Assembly (NCBI GenBank): GCA_025642065.1
Contig: JAODUP010000104.1
Coordinates: 186,001 to 250,000 of the forward strand
Length of the DNA stretch: 64,000 bases
Reading direction: 5' to 3'
Origin: Paralvinella palmiformis
Taxonomy: Eukaryota > Annelida > Polychaeta > Terebellida > Alvinellidae
Shown here: one piece after another, positions 35,365 to 46,011 of the stretch
Layout of the letters: each line of letters begins with the position of its first letter
How positions within the stretch are numbered: the stretch's first letter is position 1
Program-made: the position numbers and the translations under genes
The notes under the pieces: generated by a model
The model's database searches: none
Seen by the model: the letters and a program-made list of their open reading frames with translations, nothing else
What the model was told of the DNA's origin: nothing

Positions 35365-36555
35365 ACATATTTAACCACATTATTTACAAAACGATAATAT
35401 AGTACACCAGCAATACTTGTACATGTGGATTGTCTTGGATGCACCAATTGCATAAACTCACTATGCCATCTCAAGCATATCTTGTTCACAGACATACAAC
35501 TAATTTTCGGCGTAGTTCCTTTGACATATTTAGCATAAATATACCCAGTATGACTGACTTATATCAATCACAGCCTTCAACATGTAATAAGCTAGAATTT
35601 GACCTGTCTGCCAAACTTAGTCTTATCAACGCAAACTATGTTAATTAAATTATATAGGAGCTCGATTTCAGTTATTTCCGAGATGCAGTGACTAGTGTAG
35701 GGAAAGGAATCCGGTCTTAACTTTGACCTGGCCTCGATAGGTGTAGGGTGAGGTATATTCAATAACATCAACATAAAGAAGATCAAATGAACTATTCTTT
35801 GGATCATAAACTGTCTCTTTTGTTCGGATATTGATCTTAAGGATTGATCGGTGTTCATTTTAAATCCCAAATCAGCACGACAGAAATAGGACGTATAAGA
35901 CAGTTTTCGGAGCCAATTATTTCATTTTTAAATCACGGGATTTAAGCGCCACGGATCATGACAACAGTAATATTACAGATGGCCATCCACTTTACACCGT
36001 TAACATTTAACTTTGAAACAGTTAGGCAGGATCGGGGCCATCTTAACAGCATAATAGGCCCCCGGGCGAAGCAGTGCACTGGAGCCCCTACCTACACAAC
36101 CACCCACACGAATAAAAATGTAAGTGATCGAGATCCGTATATATACATGCACCTGAGGTTGAAGAGGTGACAGTCATATTACATCAGACGCGAATGGCAA
36201 TGTCCACTTGTAATATAGTAACAAATAGTTTATAGTTTAGTATAGCATAGTAGTTATTTATTGACAGCAGGTCACAACACACGTAGATTAGTATGAGACC
36301 CCTGTGCTCGTGGGGCTCCCGGGCAAGACAGCCCTGGAGAGGATACGCAATAATGACTGGTCTCTTTTCAGAATAAGCCCCGCTTTGAAACAATGATCAT
36401 ATTACACATTAATCTGGACACCATCCTCATAAATATAACTATCAGACAAAACAGACGCTTTTAAATCGAGTGTTCGAAAACTGCCGGTCAAGGCTCGTCT
36501 AATATGTCTCACTTTTCGGCGATTCCAAACAACCAGCGAAATCGTTTAAGAGGAT
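34500..36555. other. Intronic stretch without recognised exon
   Basis: Lies inside the long intron of the Star-like gene. Contents: (CA)n and (AG)n tracts at 34,693-34,785, an (AT)n tract at 35,297-35,361, and a GC-richer patch at 36,030-36,350 with two related 'cccgggc-aag-ag' stretches in opposite context that look like an old dispersed repeat. Small open frames have no family resemblance. Confidence 0.5.
35297..35361. repeat. (AT)n microsatellite
   Basis: About 32 AT pairs. Confidence 0.95.
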
Positions 36556-36561
36556 GAGAGA

Positions 36562-36628
36562 TGTTTTACGGCCACCTTTGTGCACATTATGATTGTAGGC
36601 CAAATGGGCCGAGGGACCTCCGAAGGTC
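36562..36628 (-). mobile_element. SINE family 1, 3' fragment
   Basis: The reverse complement gives 'ggaggtccctcggcccattt' and then, after an insertion, 'gtgcacaaaggtggccgtaa'. It sits just downstream of the first exon of the Star-like gene, inside the intron. Confidence 0.7.
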
Positions 36629-36715
36629 ATTATAGAATAACGGTATATATAATAAGACGTGGATAACATTGGTGAAGCGATGAGGTGTGTGTATGTTAAA
36701 ACAATCGAGACTCAC

Positions 36716-37111
36716 TTTGTGCTTGAGAATCCGGCTGACCTCCTTCGCTTGGGGTGTTTCTACGATGGGCATGCTGAACTTGGTCACATACGGCCTCGGT
36801 AGATCGATGAAGTGTTTACGAATGCGGTCGATCAAGCCGGCGTCGGAGGCCGATATCCGAGATCCGGTATATCCCGTCATGACGTCGGCTAGCTCCCTCT
36901 GGCGGTCGGCTTCCGGTGCCCGACAAGTGGATGGAATGTGGCAGAGATCATCGGCCCGACGAGAAACGTCGACCAACGAGAAGGAATCGGCGTCCTTTAG
37001 ACGGCACGTCGCACACTTCAAATTTCTATTTACCGATGCAACGGCCAGGAAGAGAATGCCACCAACGGCCAGAACGCTGCCCAACAACATCCGCCTCGTT
37101 GTAAACGCCAT
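36716..37111 (-). CDS. Star/FkbM-like protein, exon 1 (signal anchor and stem)
   Basis: Start chosen at the ATG at 37,111: it opens MAFTTRRMLLGSVLAVGG, a basic N-terminus followed by a hydrophobic span (residues about 9-26) as in a type II signal anchor. The longer frame upstream runs through a CA/GT microsatellite and is rejected. The exon has 132 codons, is GC-rich and ends ILKHK at donor AAA|GTGAGT, phase 0. The C-terminal half (LIDRIRKHF, then QAKEVSRILKHK) resembles the stem that precedes GFFVECGALDGE in Star-like proteins. The next in-phase exon on this strand with that motif is at 22,537. The link across 14.2 kb is inference from phase, strand and family order. Cysteines at residues about 36, 39, 56 and 62 may form luminal disulfides. 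Confidence 0.72.
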
Positions 37112-37120
37112 CACTGGAGA

Positions 37121-37300
37121 CCTGAGAACAAACCGTACGCACAATTTGTACGCGTTACCACGGTTACAGACACCAGCGTACATAAACGACGCACACACAC
37201 ACACACACATGTGTACACACACAAATACACAGACACACACTCACCCGCCGGAGCCTGATCCTCGCCAGGGCAGCGCCCATCAATAGTTCGCCGGGAATTT
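37121..37300 (-). promoter_or_regulatory. Possible 5' UTR intron and leader of the Star-like gene
   Basis: Upstream of the ATG, a strong acceptor 'tttgttctcag|gt' ends at 37,122 and a consensus donor 'ggcgg|gtgagt' lies at 37,245-37,239 on the minus strand. This predicts a 123-nt intron consisting largely of (TG)n, with a GC-rich leader exon beyond 37,245. A CCAAT-like box occurs near 37,340. Inferred only. Confidence 0.4.
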
Positions 37301-38967
37301 AAGTAACGGCAGATATACTAATATTGCTGACAATGGTATTGGCTGTTGGCGGGCAGCCACTACCTATAGCGTGCGACTACATCGGAGGGTCCATGACTCA
37401 GTGGCCTACAAATTTATTCCTGCCACAGCTAGGGTAACACCGCCTTGGCTGGCTGCTACTGCTGTAAGCTTGTTACATTATCAAGCTCCGTCGATAGCTC
37501 TGTATCATATCAGTGTTACCTCAAGTTATCAAAGATTTTATTCCCTTTAAAGTAATCGAAATCCCCCCCCCGCAAAAAAAATACGCGTCTTTCAATGTTT
37601 TGGTAAAAAGAGATGGGTAGAGAAGGGATACAATTATTAAAAGGGGATCCGAAAGGGGTCCAACAGACAGTTAACGGAATTGACTTCAAAGTTCAATACT
37701 CCTGGAGAAACCATGCTTTATATTCAGCTTCATCAATATACATTCATGACTGTTCCTTCACACGATCTGCAACTCTCACTAGTGAACGGATACACACGAT
37801 TGTACAGTGTACACTTAGAGCCAGCGGAAACGATGTAAACAAAGCATCAACTCGAGCTTATTTTGGCCGCCAGATCGGTCATTGATTTCGGATATTCATG
37901 TTATTCAGGTGAACTTTTTTCGGTGAGCCTTTGTGTGATTTTATAGCTACCTATGAATTTCGATATCACTAAATACAGAATATTACCACTAATTTGTTAC
38001 ACATATTATTGGCATATTGGTTTTTGTATTTTAATTATGGGTCATTAATAGTTTCAATTTGTCTTATCATGCGTTTTGTCATTTCCATTGGGGGGGGGGG
38101 GGATTTCATTTATTATAATTTCATTATAATAATAATCTAAGTCTTCTTCTGTCTAATCATTTATAGGTTTTTTTTTAATGTGATGTTATGTAAAATGACC
38201 TGCCTGATGTTGTACATAATCTCTTTTTTTACTGTGATAATTAGTTACTTGTATTGTATTACTATGGACTGAGAGTCTGAAATAAAGATTTATTAATATT
38301 ATAATATTTCTGATTAAATCAATATTACGTTATACAGTATTGACTCATTAATCAGTCAATGTAACATAGCCCCAACTTAGGACTCACTGAAACATGATCC
38401 ACCAACAATACATAGTGGAATAATTATTTTGAAATCTTGATTCTTGATCATCATCATCATTATAATATACTCTAGACAAGAGTCCGGAGACTAGACATCT
38501 CTTGGGATTCAGAACTTCAATAAATGCTAACAGTTTGTTCTCGCTAAAAAAGTCCGAGAGATGTCGCCTCTAAATTAGGTATAATCTTTATCAATCGGGA
38601 GCCATATATCAGCCTCGATAATGTCGATTATTTTGGGTGGACAATTGCCACAGTCGCGTTATTTCTGTGGACTCGTCATGTCAGAATGTTGGTACTTTTA
38701 TAACTGATCCAGATCCGAGATTTGACTACGACAGTCTTAACTCAATCCAATCGTTTATTATATCTCCCGTACTTCTAAGATATATCTAGCCTCGCTGATT
38801 GATGTCATTCTAAACAACATAAAGTGGCTTCTCCGGATTATTTACAGTACAGAGAGTGTGGGAGAAAAATGCTGAACGTACATCTTAGTTTGTGAAACTA
38901 ATATAATAAATTATCTTTTTGTTGTCTGTATCAATGAAGCCGAAACCCTCTTGGTGTTAATGTATTG
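37301..38967. other. Upstream flank without recognised gene
   Basis: Contains the presumed promoter region of the Star-like gene and AT-rich sequence beyond. A poly-G run lies at 38,090-38,102. A 90-codon plus-strand frame at 37,613-37,885 shows no family resemblance. Confidence 0.5.
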
Positions 38968-39357
38968 TTCGCTAATATGTTATTATTGTTCCTCAATATG
39001 GTAATACTGTTCTTTAATATGTTATGATTGTTCCTCAATATGTTATTATTGTTCCTCAATATGTTATTATTGTTCCTCAATATGTTATTATTGTTCCTCA
39101 ATATGTTATTATTGTTCCTCAATATGTTATTATTGTTCCTCAATATGTTATTATTGTTCCTCAATATGTTATTATTGTTGCTCAATATGTTATTATTGTT
39201 CCTCAATATGTTATTATTGTTCCTCAATATGTTATTATTGTTCCTCAATATGTTAGTACTGTTCCTTAATATGTTATTATTGTTCCTCAATATGTTATTA
39301 TTGTTCCTCAATATGTTATTATTGTTCTTTAATATGTTAATATTGTTCTTCAAATAT
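38968..39357. repeat. 21-bp minisatellite, 18 units
   Basis: Unit 'ttcctcaatatgttattatt' plus g, period exactly 21, with scattered substitutions. Because 21 is a multiple of 3 it leaves long open frames: minus strand with the heptad ILRNNNN (frame 38,931-39,419, 162 codons) and two plus-strand frames repeating VPQYVII and NMLLLFL. No splice or start evidence supports translation. Confidence 0.95.
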
Positions 39358-39459
39358 TTTTTCCGTCCAAAATCCGACGAAAAGAATGTCGGATTAACGA
39401 TTTTAACGTCCATTCCCACAAGAGCATTCTATCTGTGTCTGTATGGAAACGGTAACTGA

Positions 39460-40960
39460 TGACGTCATCAAACATGCTCGCCTTCACGATCGGTAATTGT
39501 CGATTCCCCGGTTTCGATATGCTACCCAGCCCCAGTCACCATTAGACATCCGTTTACTGTTCATCTTACACTTTCCAATTGTCCGTTGTCTTCCACGAGT
39601 CAGCCGTTGAGTTCTTCATCCGCGTTACAATCAGGCCACCACCACCACTACTCATCAAACTTGAGATACATTGCTTTTCCACTATCAATGTATTCTGATC
39701 GTTTCTTCTCCAAGTGAAGATATTCGCTGAAGTCGACTGTCATCGTCTGTCCACCGTCCACCGTCCACGACACCCACAAGACACCGCCAATAAAACAATA
39801 GAAACTGCGGCCGAGTTCGACATCGAATGCAGCAGTAAGACCGTTTTCGATGCCAAGGAATTAGCTCACACGAACTTCTGTCGTCATCTTTCCTCTCGGT
39901 AATTAGGTCTCTTCATCCGAGCTCGTTAAACCGCACGAAGATGGAAGCTTCTAGCGTTGACTCTACACGCCTTGCTGTTCGTCGAATGAATGAATGGCAA
40001 CGTCTGATAAGGAGTGGACGATCAGTCAGTTTTGCCTTTCAAGCTGTACCGCAGAGTTGACCATACTCTGGTGATTTCTTACTGTAGTAAAAAAAGGTAC
40101 AGTTTCCTTTGTTGGGAATTGCCGCGCTCTTCCTCGTGCAAGCTGAATTCCACCTTCCTTCTCGCGCAGTAGAATGCTGACTATGGAACACACGACCCCA
40201 TTAACAACGTAACACCCGAATAGCAGTTGGACAGTATCATCTTTTGATATTTTCCTTTTACACATGCTCTTCGAAAAACAGTTTCAGCAGCCTTTAAAGT
40301 GGCCGATTCAAAATCACTCATGTTGTATCAGGTTGTAAGTCTGGACGTATATTATTTTCAATGTACGCTAATGTCTGGTACACTAACATCAATGTACACT
40401 AACGACCATTCAGTAACGTCCGTACGCTAACATCCAGGACACTAGCATCCCGATACCGACTCTGCAATTAATCATGTCTGGGTGTTAAAAAGACCCTCGA
40501 TACCTCCAAGAAGACGGTAAAAACTTGTTTTTTTATTACAACTTATCTCATCAGAATACGATATATTTTTACAGCTGAGTATGTTAAAACATGTTTTAAA
40601 AGCATTTATACAAAGATGTAAATCTGCTACATCTGTATTATCTCATCTTGTTACACATCTTCTTACATATTAAATAGGACGCTATACAGATTAAATAGGA
40701 CGCGATACAAATTTTGCATATTATTATTATTATTATTATTACTATAAAATACAGTATCAGGCTACACTTAACAAGTGTCCGACTTATAGAATGTGCATTG
40801 TACCCTCACATTAAATTGTGGATTTAAAATCCTGAAAATAGATATATCATTCCTTTTTTCCCAGTGTCAGAGTTTATTAAATACAGAGATAATTTTATAA
40901 TGTGCCGTTAATAAATTTGCTATATATCCGTTTAAATTATCTGTTCCTATGTATATACGC
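39460..40960. other. No gene recognised
   Basis: The minus-strand frames around 40,330-40,020 open with SDFESATLKAAETVFRRAC, which faintly recalls the transposase core of MULE-type elements, but nothing flanking supports it. Short 'gtacactaacatc'-like motifs recur at 40,370-40,450. An (ATT)n tract lies at 40,720-40,740. Confidence 0.45.
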
Positions 40961-40995
40961 ACATATCGAATTTATCACAAACGCACACAAACCCG

Positions 40996-41100
40996 CGCGC
41001 GCGCGCGTACGCAAACACACACAAACACACGCACGCAAATACGCACGCAAACACGCACGCACGCACGCACGCACAAGTACGCACACATATATGTGTGTGT
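40996..41100. repeat. Mixed CG/CA/ACGC simple repeat
   Basis: (CG)n followed by imperfect (CA)n and (ACGC)n, ending near 'acatatatgtgtgtgt'. Overlapping open frames on both strands are artefacts. Confidence 0.9.
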
Positions 41101-41244
41101 ACGCGAAAACATACAGACGTTTTGATGAGTGGAGGTATATATTTTGTATACTTAGTTTCAAGCAGATAGATTTATTAATATATAGATTTATGGAGGCATA
41201 GGAATTGAAGAATATGTAGGTTTTGATGATCTGATCCAGTGCTA

Positions 41245-41348
<104 letters not shown>

Positions 41349-41368
41349 AATTTATAGATAGATAGATA

Positions 41369-41552
41369 CGGTGCCTCCGTTGCCTAATTGGTAGCGGTAT
41401 TTAGCCACATATCTATAGCGCCTGGGTTCAAACCCTGGCCGGACTATGTCAGAAACGTGTTTCATCTTTCATTTTATCTTATTACGTTTGCAGGTCGTCC
41501 GGCCCATTTAGCCTACCTAATGCACAAAAGTGGCCGTAAAACAGCAATATTT
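41369..41552 (+). mobile_element. SINE family 1, full length
   Basis: Starts 'ggtgcctccgttgcctaatt', A-box region 'gcctaattggtagcgg', a textbook B box 'gggttcaaaccc' at 41,424-41,435, then the conserved 'gtccggcccatttagcctac' body and 'gtggccgtaaaac' end. The best-preserved polymerase III promoter among the copies here. Confidence 0.88.
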
Positions 41553-41627
41553 ACCGTTACGTATAGATTTATGGAGGTATAGGATATTAAGAGGTTGATG
41601 TTCTGAGTCAGTGCCATCATATCATAA

Positions 41628-41649
41628 AGCACACACACACACACACACA

Positions 41650-41685
<36 letters not shown>
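41628..41685. repeat. (AC)n-(AG)n microsatellite
   Basis: Follows a 60-base stretch ('tttatggaggtataggatat') that also precedes the microsatellite at 41,249, as 41,180-41,245. It therefore belongs to the microsatellite-anchored repeat group. Confidence 0.9.
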
Positions 41686-41699
41686 GTTTTATTTATTAT

Positions 41700-44203
41700 T
41701 GAGTTATATTACCAATATAAACTTCGATATATTCTATACATTCAATTATTATCAATTAGGACCTGGGACCCATTCTTCCAGATGAATTAGGTTCCGAAGT
41801 GGGCCATGTGAACACCAAAGGCGTATATCAGTTCTAGGTGTATCCGGGAGTATCATTAAGTTTGAGCTGACTTCTTTTGGCTATGAATGTTGGCGGTAGT
41901 CATGACAATACTTCTAAAAACACAGAAGACGCACGCTCATTGGTCGAAAGGCGTGGATTTTCTACGCCTTGGCCAATCAAAGAGCACCCAACAAAGAACG
42001 TCAACACTAAATACCTTCAATACGTCATTCATCATTCGGACTATTTAATGAGTCTATCGTAATAGACTTGGGTTTTGTGGTAAATTGTGGCTGGTGAATA
42101 ATTTATGGGCCAATTTTGGGCTCAGTTCGTTTATCTCTTTGCATTCCTCATCTACATGTTGCTGGATTCCCGAAAAAAGGCATCCTAGAATCATAAATGT
42201 ATACTGGTTAGTACCAAATACGTAGGATAATAATGTATCTTTGCGTTTATTAGACAGACTATAAGTTGAACTGGAACCGATAGCTTGAAGAACCAAAGGG
42301 AACAAACAAACGAAACTGTATTTAGTTAAGAAGTGTTAAGATTATGGATTAATATAATTTCAATTGTTTAATCCACGTACGTTGTAAAACATCCACTTAG
42401 ATTTCATCTATTCAAAAATAATGGAATTAACCGAATTAAGATTCCTAGAATAAACAATTGTAATTTGCTCCAACTTTTGAATGCTTAATCTACCCACCTG
42501 GACTTTCACAATTTAAGCGAAGTGCCGAAAACGAGACAAAATGATCTATTTTAATTGCGTTAAGGTGCTATATAAAATGAACTGAAATGTCATCTTTTTG
42601 CACTAAAAGTAAATGGGATCTTTTGGTTTTGCACTGTGCTTACAGATAAATTTCCTAAAATTAACAAGTATTCCAAACTGTTAACGGCTTTCAGTAAGTA
42701 TTTCATTCGGGACCACAATTGAAATAACTGTTTTCACTTTCTTGTGCTATCCTGGTATTTTAATGTATTTATGTGTTTTAATGTTATTATATGTTAGTCT
42801 TATACATTACTATAAAAAGAAATGAAATAAAAAAAGAAATAAAGAAACCATTAGTCCTATATATTAAAACTCAGGTATTTTGCAACCATAAAATTCAACT
42901 TTGTCGTTTTGTAGATTTGCCTAATCGACAACAAATTGATGTTAGTTTCTTTATCAGTTCACATCGCGAGTACTAACGAGATGCCCTCTGTTGGTTGTCG
43001 CCGTCTTCACTCAATGACCCGGATACACACCAAGATAACCATTTTGAGTGTCGTCTTCACCCAATGACCCGTCAACATAAAAAGCGAATGAAGTTCAATG
43101 AGGTTCAAACGTTCGGTTCGTCCTTACCGACCATCAATGGGGTTTATTCGTCGGAGAGGTTATCTTGATTTGATTAATTCCAAAGTCGGTGTCATCCTCA
43201 AACCTAGCTCCAAACCGCTCGCCCTAGAAAAAGTTGTTATATTGATAACAAATCGTAATTGGCTGATAAATATGATAAATTATTAATGACGGAGCGGGAT
43301 TTATGTCTTACCTCCAGATCGTAATAACAATGTAAGCCTATCGTTTTATCAAAGAAACAGTTAGACGTTACCGTTAGTTAGTAATTCATTGTAAAAAGCG
43401 TCAATAATAGCTTTAAGAGGAACATTACTCCAGATCCTCAACCACTTATATAAAACTGTCGATAAATAAATGAAATATTCAAGTAAAAAAACTCAGACGA
43501 TCATAGAAAGATAAATGGCAGACTGACACAGATAATGAATGACCTTAGTACTGCTAGCACCTTAAATAAACTGCGTGGTTCGGTCTAACAGACTCCAGCT
43601 ATATACCCCACTCTTCCTATTTTCCAGGTTTGGTTACGGTAACTAATGGAAATGATCAGATATATGCTTATATGTATTAGCCAATGAACGACTAACTGTA
43701 TATCGGATGGCAAGGTAACTCATCAATCAGTCGTGAGAAGCTACGAGATGCGATGCCAAATCCTCCAGTGATAAATATGATATAACTCGGGATTAAAAAG
43801 CATGGATAAAGATGACACAGACATCCTCAGACTGAGAGATAAGTATGGGCATCAAACTGGGCGGTTTAATGGTTGTTTAATTTAATACACACTCATGTTT
43901 AGTACCAAATATCAATTACTATTCGCCATTTGTCAGACGCCCAATGTCATACCGGCATCATCATGGTTAACAGTTAACGTAATGAATGGTGATTGGCGTT
44001 GTTTATTAGATTTGTTTAATTACAATTAACACGATTAATTCATAATGAATGGTGATTTGCCCTGTTTATTAGATTTGTTTAATTACAATTAACACGATTA
44101 ATTCAAACCAAACCAACTTCTAGTATTTTCAAATACTTATTAAATATGTAAAAAAGGTGTATTTCACTAATGGACTAAACAAGGTGAACGTATATATATA
44201 TAT

Positions 44204-44240
<37 letters not shown>

Positions 44241-44495
44241 TGATTGACGATTAGTGCACATGTATACACAAATCTGATAATATAACTATCACTGCAGTTT
44301 ATGCGTGTTTAAACTAGAACAGAATTATAAATTATACATTATAATTATTTCGTATGTTCATGCTAAAATGAAAGTTTTTATGATCACACAAATATATCTA
44401 GGCATGCATAATATTTCTTCAAAGTATGAGTAAGTCACTTTAAATTTTATAAGAATTTATAACTAAATACAACTGTGACACAACTTTACTCCTCT

Positions 44496-44535
<40 letters not shown>

Positions 44536-45985
44536 CTAGAAGTTTAATAATTTGCATAAAAGCGATTTCTGTATTTTTGTATATTACTGTGGTTTATGAA
44601 TGTTATTAGCCTGTTATTGAATTGTTATCTTCAAAGCAAACCCATAATATTTTGTAAACGCTTGTACCAAAATATTTTACATTCTAACATTTTAATAAGG
44701 CCATAGAAATTTTAATGCAGATGTTTATAAACACCATTTCCATGTACTTAAAATCCAATATATATTAAATGCAAGTAAGCGTTTTCTCCAACTGAGAATT
44801 ATATTTTAATATCATATTGGTTATCACTAGTTTGTTAATGTTTTTTTTAAGTCAAACAATATTTTAATTTGGCTAATATTATCTTACTACAACCACTTCA
44901 TTTTTCATATAGTAGGATAACAAAATTAAATAACGACTTCCCATGAAGTTAGAATTACACCTGCTTGATTACTGGTTTTTGTTTTGTAAAAGGTGTATTC
45001 ATAATATGTGAATAAGTTCTGCATATTGTTGCATATGGCCTGTATTAAGAGGGGTACAAACAGTGACCCCGTGAATGTTGTCTGTACAGTTATTGCAACA
45101 TACTGCTATTTATATACGGCTTTATATTGCTGATAAATGTATCCATGACATTTTGTCTATTTCATTTGTCATGTAATGATGAATTATGCCACAAAATTAG
45201 TTTAATCCAGTTTCAGGTTAAACCTCAGTCGCCAGAATAAACCTTCCAACCCATATTCGTCCTTTTTGGCCAAGTATCCGTATCTAGTTTTGTACAATAA
45301 CAAATATATATGTTGAATTTATAATAGCAGTTGTAGTAGTTTTATTTCAATCAAACATTTGTACAGGTATATATTCATAATACAGTTAGGGGCGTAGAAT
45401 CAGCAAATGTCATGCAGAGCAAAAACACAACATATTGCAAGCCACCACTGAAGACTCATAATGATACTTTGGAATTATGTCATGTTCATGAGCACATACA
45501 TGAAGCTTGAATTATGTCCGAGAAACGTATTTATAGCATCATAGTAACAGATTATCCAGCAGTTGGTTCAAATAATGATCTTTGAAGATCAAGCCAGTTA
45601 ATGCAAGGACATTTATGTTCATATCAGAACCTAATTCAGAAAGTTATTTAGACTTCCACAAAATATAAAGTTACTTAAAATTCCTCACAATGTATTCTCA
45701 ATCTGTTACTCATTCCAGTTTATGTGTAACAGAACTCCATTAAACTATTAGGTAGGTCAGATATGCAATATGCAAACTATTGATTTAGACTAACATATTT
45801 AAGTGAACAGCCTCATGCTGCTAGTTACATACAATGTTACCTTACATTGCAAAATTGATTGTCTGGTTATTTCAGAAATAACATCAATATTACACAAGGG
45901 TTCATTTATCAATAGTTACTATTAATTATCCAATAGACTATGGATACATTGATTATCAATATCAGAAATTTGTTATCATGATATA
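41700..45985. other. AT-rich stretch without recognised gene
   Basis: 4.3 kb with only short, unsupported open frames. Contents: a 63-bp tandem duplication at 43,981-44,106, (AT)n-(GT)n at 44,193-44,239 and (AT)n at 44,500-44,534. No LINE, LTR or SINE motifs were seen. Confidence 0.6.
43981..44106. repeat. 63-bp tandem duplication, two units
   Basis: The unit beginning 'aatgaatggtgatt' is repeated once with three substitutions. Confidence 0.9.
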
Positions 45986-46011
45986 AATGTGAACATCATT
46001 AATACGATACT

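Noticed and set aside
36587..37240. 217-codon version of exon 1 with a Cys/Val-rich N-terminus
   Set aside because: The first 43 codons are translated (TG)n repeat and lie upstream of a strong splice acceptor. The ATG at 37,111 gives a normal signal anchor.
36687..37286. 199-codon plus-strand open frame
   Set aside because: It is the antisense shadow of the GC-rich Star-like exon 1 and runs into a CA microsatellite. The minus strand has the start, signal anchor and splice sites.
40020..40335. MULE-type transposase remnant
   Set aside because: Only a short SDFESATLKAAETVF-like stretch fits. The catalytic and zinc-binding surroundings are missing, so it is left as a note.
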